DNA from: an uncultured Lachnoclostridium sp.
Lineage (GTDB): Bacteria > Bacillota > Clostridia > Lachnospirales > Lachnospiraceae
Length of the DNA: 64,000 nucleotides
Direction: 5' to 3'
NCBI GenBank assembly: GCA_944381625.1
Contig: CALWLW010000019.1
Span: 1 to 64,000, forward strand
Shown here: positions 17,174 through 26,215 of the stretch, piece after piece
Position numbering within the stretch: the stretch's first letter is position 1
Layout of the letters: each line of letters begins with the position of its first letter
Notes under the pieces: model-generated
Seen by the model: the letters and a program-made list of their open reading frames with translations, nothing else
What the model was told of the DNA's origin: nothing
Database searches by the model: none
Made by a program: the position numbers and the translations under genes

Positions 17174-17479
17174 TCACCGGAACAGCCGGTTCAGCAGAGA
17201 TTCCCCGCTCTTCTTCAGGTCAGAGACCTCCGAATACTGTACGCTGTCGATCCTTCCCTCCAGATCTATCTCCCCTTTTTCCAGAGACAGGCGGTTCACA
17301 TGCAGATCCGCGCCTTTGATCTGCAGCATCCCCAGTTCCGTCTCCAGCAGCACCACCGATATATCAAAGGAGATAACGTCCGACACGCCGCTGATACTCA
17401 CCGCCCGCCGGTTCATCAGGGAAATTTTATGAGCGCCCCTCCCCTGCGGGCGCTCTTCCACCGTTCCCGTTTTTATCAT
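17174..17479 (-). CDS. yabP: Sporulation protein YabP
   Basis: Small soluble sporulation protein of 101 residues in the YabP/YqfC family, with the typical NRRAVSISGVSDVISFD start and a beta-rich body. It forms a unit with yabQ. The SD GGAGG (17489-17493) is 9 nt before ATG 17479 and lies in the 3' arm of a hairpin, described under the regulatory entry. Confidence 0.9.
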   Translation of the reverse strand: MIKTGTVEERPQGRGAHKISLMNRRAVSISGVSDVISFDISVVLLETELGMLQIKGADLHVNRLSLEKGEIDLEGRIDSVQYSEVSDLKKSGESLLNRLFR

Positions 17480-17485
17480 AGCAAA

Positions 17486-17537
17486 AGACCTCCTCTATAT
17501 TCTACTCAAATATATTAGGAGGTCTCTTAAAATATTC
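17486..17537 (-). promoter_or_regulatory. SD-sequestering hairpin with an internal sigma-E-like promoter (yabP)
   Basis: AGACCTCCT and AGGAGGTCT (17517-17525 and 17486-17494) form a perfect 9-bp stem with a 22-nt loop, followed by TTTT. The 3' arm contains the yabP SD. A sigma-E-like promoter, GAATATT (17531-17537), 14-bp spacer and AATATATT (17509-17516), would start transcription in the loop and omit the 5' arm. Vegetative read-through from hup-rqcP would carry the whole hairpin. Confidence 0.65.
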
Positions 17538-17538
17538 C

Positions 17539-17778
17539 TTATAAATACCGGTAAAGCTCTTTCGCTTCCTCTTTTTTCACGGTCTCCTGCACGTTCAGAA
17601 CCTCTGCCTTCACAGCTTTGGCGCCAAACTGGATCTCGATCACATCCCCTTCTTTCACGTTCAGGGAGGCTTTCGCCACCTTGCCGTTCACCAGGACGCG
17701 GCCGGCGTCGCAGGCCTCATTGGCCACCGTGCGCCGCTTGATCAGCCGGGAAACCTTAAGAAATTTATCCAGTCTCAT
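17539..17778 (-). CDS. rqcP: S4-domain RNA-binding protein RqcP (YabO, Hsp15-like)
   Basis: Ribosome-associated quality control factor that supports C-terminal tailing of stalled chains on the 50S subunit. The 79-residue protein is essentially one S4 domain (MRLDKFLKVSRLIKRR start, ANEACDAGRVLVNG). It lies 9 nt after hup, with which it is probably cotranscribed. Confidence 0.9.
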   Translation of the reverse strand: MRLDKFLKVSRLIKRRTVANEACDAGRVLVNGKVAKASLNVKEGDVIEIQFGAKAVKAEVLNVQETVKKEEAKELYRYL

Positions 17779-17787
17779 GCGTACCTA

Positions 17788-18060
17788 TTAGTTCAGGGCA
17801 TCCTTTAAAGCTTTTCCTGCTTTGAACTTCGGAGCCTTGGAAGCTGCGATTGCCATCGGCTCGCCCGTATGCGGGTTTCTTCCTTCTCTGGCTGCTCTCT
17901 CTGCAACTTTAAATGTACCAAAGCCCACTACCTGAACTTCCTCACCTTTCTTCAGCTCTTCTGTAACTACATCAACGAATGCTTTCACTGCCTTCTCAGC
18001 ATCTTTTTTCGTCAGTTCTGATTTTTCTGCCACTGCTGCTACTAATTCAGCCTTATTCAT
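17788..18060 (-). CDS. hup: HU-family DNA-binding protein
   Basis: Nucleoid-associated dimer that bends DNA; 90 residues, standard length. The signature [20 protein letters not shown] lies in the DNA-binding arm. A consensus promoter lies directly upstream and the SD is AGGAGG. Confidence 0.97.
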   Translation of the reverse strand: MNKAELVAAVAEKSELTKKDAEKAVKAFVDVVTEELKKGEEVQVVGFGTFKVAERAAREGRNPHTGEPMAIAASKAPKFKAGKALKDALN

Positions 18061-18115
18061 TGTTTATTTCCTCCTGATTTTTCCTAAATAAATAGTGGTT
18101 TCACATGTATCAATA

Positions 18116-18144
18116 GTTATATCGTGTTTCCTTTGGTTTGTCAA
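18116..18144 (-). promoter_or_regulatory. Promoter of hup-rqcP
   Basis: The minus strand has TTGACA (18139-18144), a 17-bp spacer and TATAAC (18116-18121). The -35 box ends 1 bp before the mazG stop codon. Confidence 0.9.
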
Positions 18145-18145
18145 G

Positions 18146-18556
18146 CTATATTCCCCGGTTCTTCGCTTTTTTCCGCATTTCTTTCGCCTCTTTTTCTGCT
18201 TTTTTAATCTCTTCCCAGCGGAGCCGGTTCTGCTCCGGGGAACCGTACTCCTCATTGCCGAAGACGTGGGGATGGCGGCGGATCATCTTTTCCGCCAGCA
18301 TGTTTACCACGTCCTCCATGGTAAAAAGTCCCTCCTCTTTGGCAATCTGGGCATGGAGCAGCACCTGAAGCAGCACGTCCCCCAGCTCCTCGCACAGATT
18401 CTCTTCATCCTTTTTCTCTATGGCCTGAACCACTTCCTCACATTCGTCCCTCAGGCACGGGATCAGGCTCTCATGAGTCTGCGCCTTGTCCCAGGGGCAG
18501 CCATGGTCTCCTCTCAGTTCTGCAATAATTCCCACCAGTTCGTCATAACTGTACAT
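18146..18556 (-). CDS. mazG: MazG-family nucleoside triphosphate pyrophosphohydrolase
   Basis: Hydrolyses (d)NTPs to monophosphates and PPi, a house-cleaning role. The 136-residue protein has one MazG domain with the metal-binding EECEEV...EENLCEELGD pattern and a basic tail. E. coli MazG has two domains and about 263 residues, so this is a single-domain form. ATG 18556 is 6 nt after GGAGG; the frame to 18634 upstream is not needed. Position before hup is conserved. Confidence 0.9.
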   Translation of the reverse strand: MYSYDELVGIIAELRGDHGCPWDKAQTHESLIPCLRDECEEVVQAIEKKDEENLCEELGDVLLQVLLHAQIAKEEGLFTMEDVVNMLAEKMIRRHPHVFGNEEYGSPEQNRLRWEEIKKAEKEAKEMRKKAKNRGI

Positions 18557-18600
18557 ATATGTCCTCCGTCTTAATCTTCCGCGTATCCGCGGCCCATCAC

Positions 18601-18625
18601 GAAAGGGGCGCCCAAAAGCGCCCCC
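18601..18625 (-). terminator. Terminator after the phospho-sugar mutase gene
   Basis: Stem GGGGCGC/GCGCCCC (18605-18611 with 18618-18624) is followed by TTTC on the minus strand; the T run is short. Confidence 0.6.
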
Positions 18626-18678
18626 TTCTATCATCAGTTTCCCATATAATCCTGCCTGTCCGCTTCTGCGGCGGAATC

Positions 18679-20421
18679 TTAGATCATACTATTAATCATG
18701 GAGAGTACGGCGTCTCCCAGAGCGGCGCTCTTAGCGTCCGCGTCTTCCAGGGAGGTTCCCTTCACTCCATAGTAGATCTTAACCTTCGGCTCCGTACCGG
18801 ACGGTCTTACGCATACCCATGCGTTGTCCGGCAGATCGTAATAAAGCACGTTGGAAGCGGGAAGTCCGGTGGGCTTCACCTCTCCGGTGGCCATATCCTT
18901 CACCGTATCCAGCTTGTAGTCCCTTGCGGAAACCACCGGGTACTCGCCCAGCTTCTCCGGCGTATTGCTTCTCAGGGAATCCATGATCTTCTGGATCTTC
19001 TCCAGACCTTCGATGCCCTTCAGCTCGATGGACTTCACGGCGTCTTTGTAATAGCCGTATTTCTCATACATGGCGATCATGGCATCCCACAGGGTCATGC
19101 CTTTCATCTTATAGTAAGCGGCCGCTTCACACAGAGCCACCGTAGCGGAGATGGCATCTTTGTCGCGGGCATAAGTGCCGATCAGGCATCCGTAGGATTC
19201 TTCCAGGCCGAACAGATACGTTCCCTTGCCGGTCGCCTCGTTCTTCAGAATCTGCTGTCCGATGTATTTGAATCCGGTCAGCACTTCCACCAGCTCGCAT
19301 CCGTAATTCCGGGCGATGGCGTCCACCAGGTTCGTGGTCACGATGGATTTTACCACCTGGCCGTCCGCCGGAATCTTTCCTGCCTCCTGCTTCTGGCTGA
19401 GTACATAGTCACACAGCAGGGAACCGGACATATTGCCGGTCAGCGGAATGTATTCGCCGGATTTGGAATCTTTTACATACACGCCCAGACGGTCTGCGTC
19501 CGGGTCGGTGGCCAGCACCAGATCCGCGTCGATCTCCTTCGCCAGCTTCAGTCCCAGGGCAAACGCTTCCGCCGCCTCCGGATTGGGATAGCTTACCGTC
19601 GGGAAATCGCCGTCCGGAAGCTCCTGCTCCTTCACCACATAAACATTCTCGAAGCCCAGCTCCTTCAGCGCTCTTCTGGCCGGGATATTGCCCGTGCCGT
19701 GGAGGGGCGTGTAGACAATGCGGATATCCTTCTGCATCTTGTCAATGGCGTCCTGATTCACCACCTGCGCTTTTACATGGCCGATGAACTTGTCGTCGAT
19801 GGCCTGTCCGATGATTTCATATTTCCCTGCCGCAACGGCTTCGTCATGGGACATGGTCTTCACGGTGGACAGATCGGTGATCGCCAGTACTTCTGCCGTC
19901 ACGCCTTTATCATGGGGCGGGGTAAACTGTGCGCCGTCCTCCCAGTAAACTTTATAGCCGTTGTACTCCGGCGGATTATGGCTGGCCGTGATGTTGATGC
20001 CCGCCACACAGCCCAGCTCCCGAACTGCGAAAGACAGCTCCGGAGTGGGACGGAGAGATTCAAACTTATAAGCCTTGATGCCGTTGGCCGCCAGCGTCAG
20101 AGCCGCTTCCTCTGCAAATTCCGGGGACATACGCCGGGAGTCGAACGCGATGGCCACGCCCTTATCCTGGCCTCCCTGTTTGATAATGTAATTTGCAAGG
20201 CCCTGGGTCGCACGGCGTACCACATAAATATTCATACGGTTGATGCCAGCGCCGATCACGCCGCGCAGTCCGGCGGTTCCGAATTCCAGATCCTTATAAA
20301 ACCGTTCTTTTATCTCTTTGTCGTCATCTGCAATCGCTCTGAGCTCATCTTTGGTGGCTTCATCGAAATACGGATTGGCAAGCCACTCCTCATATATCTC
20401 TCTGTAGTCCATTTTGCACAA
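18679..20421 (-). CDS. Phospho-sugar mutase (phosphoglucomutase/phosphomannomutase)
   Basis: Interconverts hexose 1- and 6-phosphates. The 580-residue protein has four alpha-D-phosphohexomutase domains, with the active-site serine in TASHNPPEYNG, the metal-binding DPDADRLG loop, the sugar-binding GLEESYG and the phosphate-binding RPSGTEPK. A GTG at 20421 lies 5 nt after GGAGG and an ATG at 20412 lies 14 nt after it; the ATG start (MDYREIYEEW) matches relatives better. The SD is within the end of the CotS-like gene, suggesting coupling. Confidence 0.93.
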   Translation of the reverse strand: MCKMDYREIYEEWLANPYFDEATKDELRAIADDDKEIKERFYKDLEFGTAGLRGVIGAGINRMNIYVVRRATQGLANYIIKQGGQDKGVAIAFDSRRMSPEFAEEAALTLAANGIKAYKFESLRPTPELSFAVRELGCVAGINITASHNPPEYNGYKVYWEDGAQFTPPHDKGVTAEVLAITDLSTVKTMSHDEAVAAGKYEIIGQAIDDKFIGHVKAQVVNQDAIDKMQKDIRIVYTPLHGTGNIPARRALKELGFENVYVVKEQELPDGDFPTVSYPNPEAAEAFALGLKLAKEIDADLVLATDPDADRLGVYVKDSKSGEYIPLTGNMSGSLLCDYVLSQKQEAGKIPADGQVVKSIVTTNLVDAIARNYGCELVEVLTGFKYIGQQILKNEATGKGTYLFGLEESYGCLIGTYARDKDAISATVALCEAAAYYKMKGMTLWDAMIAMYEKYGYYKDAVKSIELKGIEGLEKIQKIMDSLRSNTPEKLGEYPVVSARDYKLDTVKDMATGEVKPTGLPASNVLYYDLPDNAWVCVRPSGTEPKVKIYYGVKGTSLEDADAKSAALGDAVLSMINSMI

Positions 20422-21444
20422 TTACCTCCCGTTTTTTGTATTGTAGTTAGAGTTATTATACAATACCTCCATGGAAAAGGAAACTCTTTTTTCCCGCTGT
20501 GCCAAAAATTTTTCCAGTTTTTCCACGTGTTTTCCGGGGATCCATGCTTTATTTGTGCGGTAATAATAATTCGCCAGTTTCCACAGCTTTTCCGGGTACC
20601 GCAGGCGGCAGCTTAAGTACTCTCTTTCCGCCCGGCTCAGAGGCTTTACGCGCTCATACGCCTCCAGCATCTTCCTGCCCAGGCGGCTGTCGTAATTCTG
20701 TTTTTCCAGAATTTTGCGCATAAAAAGATACAGGTCGCTGATCTGTACGTCCAGAGAAAATTTTTCAAAATTCACCACCGCCATCCTGCCGTCCTGCACC
20801 AGAATATTATGGTGCACATATTCGCCGTGGCACAGGTGCCCTTCCTCCATGGCCCGTTCCCGAAGCTCCCGGTAGCCGGAGCCTTCCACCAGCCGCTCCG
20901 TCTCCTGGGCCTCGTCGATCACTTCCGGAAAGCAGGACAGGCAGGCGGTCTCAAACATATTTTTCCGGTTCTTCCTGCGGATAAACGCGTAGATCTTCCG
21001 CAGTTCCCGGTTGCGCCGCTTCATCTCTTCCAGGATATCCGGCCCGCCCAGGCGCTGCCGGTCCTCCTCCGTCACGGGAAATACGCCCCGCATGGCCCCG
21101 TGAAGCCCCGCCAGCATGGAGATGGCTTTCAGGATCTCGCTCTCGCTCCTGGTGTCGCACTCCCGCCCGCCGATGTATTCTTTGACCACATAGCGAAAAT
21201 ACTCCCGGTAAACCGTGGCCAGCCGCCCCTCTTTGTCCGGCTCCATCCGGTCCACCAGGAAGCCCTGCTCCCGCAGATGGTCTAAAAGAAGCTGCTCCCT
21301 TTCTAACTTATATGTGCTTCCGGAAAATTCCTTTATCAGCCGTTTCCCCACGCTGGTTTCCAAAAGAAAAGCGCCCCGGACCCTGCTGCTTCCTTCCACA
21401 GTAAACGGATATTGTTCCAGTACCTGCAGTTCTCTTTCATTCAT
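20422..21444 (-). CDS. CotS-family spore coat protein (kinase-like fold)
   Basis: Likely a spore coat or spore-associated protein of the CotS/YsxE/YutH group, which has an aminoglycoside-phosphotransferase-like fold. The 340-residue protein keeps the HGEYVHHNIL motif corresponding to the catalytic HGDxxxxN loop, but the following metal-binding DFD-type motif reads NFE, so activity is doubtful. ATG 21444 follows GGGGGG at about 7 nt. It is directly upstream of the mutase gene. Confidence 0.78.
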   Translation of the reverse strand: MNERELQVLEQYPFTVEGSSRVRGAFLLETSVGKRLIKEFSGSTYKLEREQLLLDHLREQGFLVDRMEPDKEGRLATVYREYFRYVVKEYIGGRECDTRSESEILKAISMLAGLHGAMRGVFPVTEEDRQRLGGPDILEEMKRRNRELRKIYAFIRRKNRKNMFETACLSCFPEVIDEAQETERLVEGSGYRELRERAMEEGHLCHGEYVHHNILVQDGRMAVVNFEKFSLDVQISDLYLFMRKILEKQNYDSRLGRKMLEAYERVKPLSRAEREYLSCRLRYPEKLWKLANYYYRTNKAWIPGKHVEKLEKFLAQREKRVSFSMEVLYNNSNYNTKNGR

Positions 21445-21560
21445 AGAATTTCCCCCCAACACACGTCTTCTCGTACTTTCCATCTTATGTGTGCCGGGGG
21501 GAATTTATGCCTGGAGCCTGGGCGGTCGGCAACATGTCCGCGCGAACGGCCCAGGAACGG

Positions 21561-21599
21561 AGAAAGGGCCGCGCGCGGAACGATCCGTGCACAGCCCTA
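21561..21599 (-). terminator. Hairpin at the end of the CCA-adding enzyme gene
   Basis: A 14-bp stem (21566-21579 with 21584-21597) with two G-U pairs and one mismatch begins in the TAG stop codon. It is followed by TTTCTCC, a weak T run. Confidence 0.55.
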
Positions 21600-22943
21600 T
21601 TTATCCGTTTCTTCTTTCCAGCGCAGCGCTTCTTCCAGAAGCCACCTGCGTTCATTCCGTCCGGGGTCCTCGATCACCTGATCCAGCAGATGATTCAGGG
21701 TCTCTCCCAACAGCGGCCCCGCCGCGAAGCCGGCGTCCATCAGTTCTCTGCCGCTCACTGCCAGATCCTTCAGCGTCAGGCAGTTCTGTTCTTCCAGGAT
21801 CTGATGATATACCGCCTCCACCTGGTCCAGATTCTCCAGCTTCTCCTCCAGGAAGATCCGGCTCTGAGCCAGGATATCCGCCCGCCTCAGTTCCAGATAC
21901 ATGGGAAACAGATCGCCGCCGATCCTGCTCACTGCCCGGCGCACCGAAGCGGCTTCCGCGGACGGACGGCAGTCGTGCCAGTATACCAGGCGCCGCACCT
22001 GGCGGATGGTATCGTTGTCAAATTTCAGACGCCGGAGAATCCGGCCCGCCAGCTCTTCGCTGTACGCGGCGTGTCCCTGGAAGTGATCCACGCCCTGGCT
22101 GTCCGTCGTCCTCATATGAGGTTTCCCGAAATCATGGAGCAGCGCCGCCAGACGCAGCACCCGGTCCGTCCTCACGCCCTGTATCACGCGTATGGTATGC
22201 TCGCCCACCCCATACATATGGTGAGGCGTGTTCTGCCTGCACTCCATACACCGGTTGAACTCCGGGAGAAACACAGCGGTCAGCCCCGTCTCCCAGGCGT
22301 CCCGGAGCATCTCCGGGTGAGGGGAGAGCAAAAGCTTCATCAGCTCGGCCTGAACGCGTTCGGCGCTGACCTTCTCCAGATTCCCGGCCATCTGGCGGAC
22401 CGCCTCCCTGGTCTCCGGCTCCAGAGAAAATCCCAGCTGGGCCGCAAAACGCACCGCCCGCATCATGCGCAGCGCGTCCTCCGTGAACCGTTCACGGGCG
22501 TCGCCCACACAGCGGATCAGGCCGCGGCGCAGGTCTCCCACACCGTCAAATTCATCCACCAGTCCCGCCTCGTCATTATAAGCCATGGCGTTGATGGTAA
22601 AATCCCGGCGCTTCAGGTCTTCCAGCAGACTTTGGGTGAAGCGCACCTCCGTGGGATGGCGGCCGTCCTCATAAATGCCGTCGATCCGGTACGTGGTGAC
22701 TTCAAAACCTTCCCGTCCCAGCATCACCGTCACTGTCCCGTGGCGGATGCCGGTGTCTATGGTTCTGGGAAACAGGCGCTTAACCTCCTGGGGGGAAGCG
22801 GACGTGGTAATATCCCAGTCCGCCGGCTCCCTTCCCAGAACCGCGTCGCGCACACACCCGCCCACCGCATAGGCTTCATACCCCGCACAGGTCAGCGTAC
22901 CGATTATTTTGTTCACTTTCTCTGGAATCTGAATCTTCATCAT
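21597..22943 (-). CDS. cca: CCA tRNA nucleotidyltransferase
   Basis: Adds or repairs the 3' CCA of tRNAs, needed here because the tRNA genes in this window do not encode CCA. The class II enzyme has the nucleotidyltransferase signature GGCVRDAVLG, the DWDITTSA metal site, the RRDFTINAMAY motif and a C-terminal HD domain (HDFGKP). ATG 22943 or 22940 are both possible; the SD is weak (GAAGAAG). About 449 residues. Confidence 0.93.
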   Translation of the reverse strand: MMKIQIPEKVNKIIGTLTCAGYEAYAVGGCVRDAVLGREPADWDITTSASPQEVKRLFPRTIDTGIRHGTVTVMLGREGFEVTTYRIDGIYEDGRHPTEVRFTQSLLEDLKRRDFTINAMAYNDEAGLVDEFDGVGDLRRGLIRCVGDARERFTEDALRMMRAVRFAAQLGFSLEPETREAVRQMAGNLEKVSAERVQAELMKLLLSPHPEMLRDAWETGLTAVFLPEFNRCMECRQNTPHHMYGVGEHTIRVIQGVRTDRVLRLAALLHDFGKPHMRTTDSQGVDHFQGHAAYSEELAGRILRRLKFDNDTIRQVRRLVYWHDCRPSAEAASVRRAVSRIGGDLFPMYLELRRADILAQSRIFLEEKLENLDQVEAVYHQILEEQNCLTLKDLAVSGRELMDAGFAAGPLLGETLNHLLDQVIEDPGRNERRWLLEEALRWKEETDK

Positions 22944-23024
22944 AGCTTCTTCATATAAAAGGTTAAACTCAAACGCACCGGAGCATATGTTCCACATACG
23001 GCCGGGCGCCTGGCCTCACAGAGA

Positions 23025-24461
23025 TTAATATGCCTTGCCCCAGTACACCAGCTTCTTTGCCGGTCTGCCGCAGCAGACGCATTTGTCGGACAGCTTATGC
23101 TGTTCAAAGGGCATACAGCGGCTGGTGGCCGTGGTATCCTCTTTGATCTTGTCCTCGCAGGCCTGATCCCCGCACCACATGGCGCGGACAAATCCCGGCT
23201 TCGTGTTGACCGTCTCCACAAATTCTTCGTAGGTCAGCGCGTCATAGGTATGCGCGTCCCTGTGGCTGCGCGCTCTCTCCAGCATATCCTTCTGCATGGT
23301 CTCCAGGATCTCGGAAAGCTTCGCTTCCAGTTCATCCAGGGATACAACAGTCTTTTCCCTGGTATCCCGGCGCACGATCACCGCCTGGCCCGCTTCGATA
23401 TCCTTCGGTCCGATCTCAATACGGGTGGGGATGCCCCTGACCTCCTGCTCCGCGAATTTCCAGCCCGGGGACTTCTCCGAATCGTCCACCTTCACCTGGA
23501 ACTGTCCCTGCAGGCGGTCTCTCAGCTCATATGCTTTCTCCAGCACGCCTTCTTTATGCTGCGCAATGGGAACGATCATGGTCTGAACCGGCGCGATCCT
23601 GGGCGGCAGTACCAGTCCGGAATCGTCGCCGTGTACCATGATGATGGCGCCGATCATACGGGTGGTCATGCCCCAGGAGGTCTGATGTACATATTTTAAC
23701 TGGTTGTCTTTATCCGTATACTGGATATTGAACGCTTTCGCGAATCCATCCCCGAAATTATGGCTGGTGCCGGACTGCAGCGCCTTGCCGTCGTGCATCA
23801 GAGATTCTATGGTATAGGTGGATTCCGCACCCGCGAATTTCTCTTTGTCGGTCTTCTGTCCTTTGATCACGGGAATCGCCAGAACCTCCTCACAGAAGTC
23901 CGCGTAAACATTCAGCATCTGTACCGTCCGCTCCTCGGCTTCCTGAGCCGTGGCATGCGCCGTATGGCCCTCCTGCCACAGGAACTCTCTGGAACGCAGG
24001 AAGGGGCGGGTGGTCTTCTCCCAGCGCACCACCGAACACCACTGGTTGTATACTTTGGGCAGATCCCGGTAGGAATGGACCTCATTGGCATAAAAATCAC
24101 AGAACAGCGTCTCCGAAGTGGGGCGCACGCACAGGCGCTCCTGCAGCGGCTCCGTGCCGCCGTGGGTTACCCACGCCACCTCCGGCGCAAAACCTTCCAC
24201 ATGGTCCTTCTCCTTCTGCAGAAGACTCTCCGGGATAAACATAGGAAGATACACATTCTCCACGCCGGTCTCCTTGAAACGGCGGTCCAGTTCTTTCTGG
24301 ATATTCTCCCAGATCGCGTAGCCCGCCGGCTTGATGACCATACAGCCTTTTACACTGGTATAATCCATCAGTTCCGCTTTTTTCACCACATCCGTATACC
24401 ACTGGGCGAAATCCACATCCATGGAAGTAATATCTTCCACTAACTTCTTCTCTTTTGCCAT
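23025..24461 (-). CDS. proS: Prolyl-tRNA synthetase (ProS type 3)
   Basis: Charges tRNA-Pro. The 478-residue protein is the short archaeal/eukaryote-like form without the editing insertion: class II motif 2 ([18 protein letters not shown]), motif 3 ([14 protein letters not shown]), an anticodon-binding domain, and a C-terminal zinc-type domain with Cys residues in CGDQAC and CVCCGRPA. Although the frame opens to 24530, the promoter -10 lies at 24502-24507, so ATG 24461 is the start. Confidence 0.95.
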   Translation of the reverse strand: MAKEKKLVEDITSMDVDFAQWYTDVVKKAELMDYTSVKGCMVIKPAGYAIWENIQKELDRRFKETGVENVYLPMFIPESLLQKEKDHVEGFAPEVAWVTHGGTEPLQERLCVRPTSETLFCDFYANEVHSYRDLPKVYNQWCSVVRWEKTTRPFLRSREFLWQEGHTAHATAQEAEERTVQMLNVYADFCEEVLAIPVIKGQKTDKEKFAGAESTYTIESLMHDGKALQSGTSHNFGDGFAKAFNIQYTDKDNQLKYVHQTSWGMTTRMIGAIIMVHGDDSGLVLPPRIAPVQTMIVPIAQHKEGVLEKAYELRDRLQGQFQVKVDDSEKSPGWKFAEQEVRGIPTRIEIGPKDIEAGQAVIVRRDTREKTVVSLDELEAKLSEILETMQKDMLERARSHRDAHTYDALTYEEFVETVNTKPGFVRAMWCGDQACEDKIKEDTTATSRCMPFEQHKLSDKCVCCGRPAKKLVYWGKAY

Positions 24462-24501
24462 ATCTATGGGTTCTCCTTTACTGACTTTCACGTTGATTTT
24501 C

Positions 24502-24530
24502 ATTGTAAAAAGGAACGCCGGGTTTGTCAA
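24502..24530 (-). promoter_or_regulatory. Promoter of proS
   Basis: The minus strand has TTGACA (24525-24530), a 17-bp spacer and TACAAT (24502-24507). No T-box leader is present; the leader is only about 35 nt. Confidence 0.88.
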
Positions 24531-24607
24531 GTATCTTCGCTTTTACCAATACTTTACCGCCATACTGGAACCGTTTTTGCAGATACTGTAATCGGAGGTA
24601 GAGACCA

Positions 24608-25570
24608 ATGACACAGCAGAAAAAAATATATCTTCAAAAAACAGGCATCCTTCTGGCAGTCTACCTGTTCCTCAGGTTCCTGCTTCCGCTCGCCCTGCCC
24701 TTCTTCCTGGCCTGGCTCACCGTCCATTTCCTGGTCTTCCTGCAGAAATGGGTGCGCCTCCGCCTGCTGCCCCTGGGCGTGTGTTTTCTTGCCGTATGCA
24801 TCCTGCTGGCAGGCTGCGCCGTCCTGTGCGGATGCGCGCTGTTATATGAGCCCTGCAGGGAATTGATCCCGGTCTGTCAGGAATATTGGCATCGGTTTTC
24901 CGACTATCTCGGCTGGATTCCCGAGTCCATGTCCGGCTTCCTGATGAAACAGGGGCCGGCCCTGTTCTCCTGTCTGTTCGGCGTCTTCATCTATCTGATC
25001 TCCGTCCTGCTCCTGGCCAAAGACTGGGAACAGGCGGAACGCCTGCTGCAGAAACTGCCCTTTTTCACCCCCGTCTCCCGCGCTTCCCGCCGCATGACGC
25101 AGGCACTGCGAAGCTGGGTAAAGGCCCAGGGCAAGATCATGCTGGTGGTGTCGGCGGAGTGTGCCGCAGGCTATTTCTTCCTGAACGTGCCGTTCTTCTG
25201 GTTCTGGGCGGTCCTCACCGGTTTTGTGGACGCCCTGCCCGTCTTCGGCACCGGCGTGGTCTTCGTCCCCTGGATCGTGATCCAGCTTCTCCAGGGGCAT
25301 TATACCATGGCCCTGTGGCTGGCCGCCCTGCTGGCCGTCACCTGGCTGACCCGGGAATTCCTGGAGCCCCGGCTCCTGGGTGGAGGGCTGGGTCTTCTTC
25401 CCATCGGTTTTCTCATGTCGGTCATCATCGGCCTTCAGCTTTTCGGACCCTTCGGCCTGTTCTCCGGCCCCTTCGGCGTCCTGCTGGTCAAGGAGCTGTG
25501 GGCGGAACTGAAAACGACGGTTTCACCTGGAACGTCAGGGGAGCCTTCGTCCTTGGATGGACAAAGCTGA
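24608..25570 (+). CDS. AI-2E/YtvI-family membrane protein
   Basis: Integral membrane protein of 320 residues with about seven hydrophobic segments. FLNVPFFWFWAVLTGFVDALPVFGTG is the hallmark region of the AI-2E (UPF0118) family, and the later LLGGGLGLLPIGFLMSVIIG also fits. The family includes sporulation protein YtvI, exporters and sodium/proton antiporters, so function is open. SD CGGAGGT precedes ATG 24608. It is divergent from proS, and its 3' end overlaps the convergent pseudouridine synthase gene by 83 bp. Confidence 0.8.
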   Translation: MTQQKKIYLQKTGILLAVYLFLRFLLPLALPFFLAWLTVHFLVFLQKWVRLRLLPLGVCFLAVCILLAGCAVLCGCALLYEPCRELIPVCQEYWHRFSDYLGWIPESMSGFLMKQGPALFSCLFGVFIYLISVLLLAKDWEQAERLLQKLPFFTPVSRASRRMTQALRSWVKAQGKIMLVVSAECAAGYFFLNVPFFWFWAVLTGFVDALPVFGTGVVFVPWIVIQLLQGHYTMALWLAALLAVTWLTREFLEPRLLGGGLGLLPIGFLMSVIIGLQLFGPFGLFSGPFGVLLVKELWAELKTTVSPGTSGEPSSLDGQS

Positions 25571-26153
25571 TTTTACAGGAGCAGAGCGCAAGCTGCTGAA
25601 ACTGCTCTTCCTGCTTTCCATATTTGGTATCTCCCACAATAGGCGTCCCTGCGCTTGCCATCTGCACCCGTATCTGATGATGTCTCCCCGTCATCAGCTG
25701 GATGTCCAGAAGACTTTTATCTCCATAACTTTGTATCACCCTGTAATACAGTTCGCATCTTTTGGCATCCTTCGTTCCCTCCGGGACCGCAAGAGACAGA
25801 TTAGAGCATCCTGCCTTCTTCAGATAATGGACAAGGCGCCCCTCGGGTTCCTTTGGCCGTCCATAAACCAATGCCCGATATCGTTTCTCCACCCCTGATC
25901 TGGCACGGAACTGTCTGTTCAGCTCTTCCGCCGCGTAATGATTGCGCGCTATCAGAAAAATACCTTCAACCGGCTGATCCAGCCGGTTGATAAGATATAA
26001 TTCTGTATTTTTTTCATGATGGTTCGCCAAATCATTCCTGAGCATACTCATTACGTCAGGCACTGAAGGCCGTGCATTCTGTATGGCCAATCCAGATGGT
26101 TTATACAGAACAAATAAATCAGCGTCTTCGTATAGGATCTTATATTTTCGCAT
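25488..26153 (-). CDS. RluA-family pseudouridine synthase
   Basis: Isomerises uridine to pseudouridine in rRNA or tRNA; the target base is unknown. The 221-residue protein has the catalytic-Asp motif INRLDQPVEG (HRLD-type with Asn for His), the YRALVYGRP segment and the GRHHQIRVQMA motif of RluA enzymes. No S4 domain is present. ATG 26153 is 8 nt after AAGG. It has its own promoter and overlaps the convergent AI-2E gene. Confidence 0.88.
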   Translation of the reverse strand: MRKYKILYEDADLFVLYKPSGLAIQNARPSVPDVMSMLRNDLANHHEKNTELYLINRLDQPVEGIFLIARNHYAAEELNRQFRARSGVEKRYRALVYGRPKEPEGRLVHYLKKAGCSNLSLAVPEGTKDAKRCELYYRVIQSYGDKSLLDIQLMTGRHHQIRVQMASAGTPIVGDTKYGKQEEQFQQLALCSCKISFVHPRTKAPLTFQVKPSFSVPPTAP

Positions 26154-26184
26154 CCGTTCACCCTTCTTGCATTTTCTGGATATC

Positions 26185-26213
26185 AGTATACAAAATCCGG
26201 GCAGGCAATGCAA
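26185..26213 (-). promoter_or_regulatory. Promoter of the pseudouridine synthase gene
   Basis: The minus strand has TTGCAT (26208-26213), a 17-bp spacer and TATACT (26185-26190). It sits directly after the stop of the upstream permease, with no terminator between. Confidence 0.7.
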
Positions 26214-26215
26214 TT

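Noticed and set aside
18559-20616. 685-codon open frame on the plus strand
   Set aside because: Antisense to the phospho-sugar mutase; no motif.
21489-22958. 489-codon open frame on the plus strand
   Set aside because: Antisense to the CCA-adding enzyme gene, whose active-site motifs are intact.
24462-24607. T-box riboswitch upstream of proS
   Set aside because: The promoter lies only about 40 bp from the start codon, leaving no room for a T-box leader.
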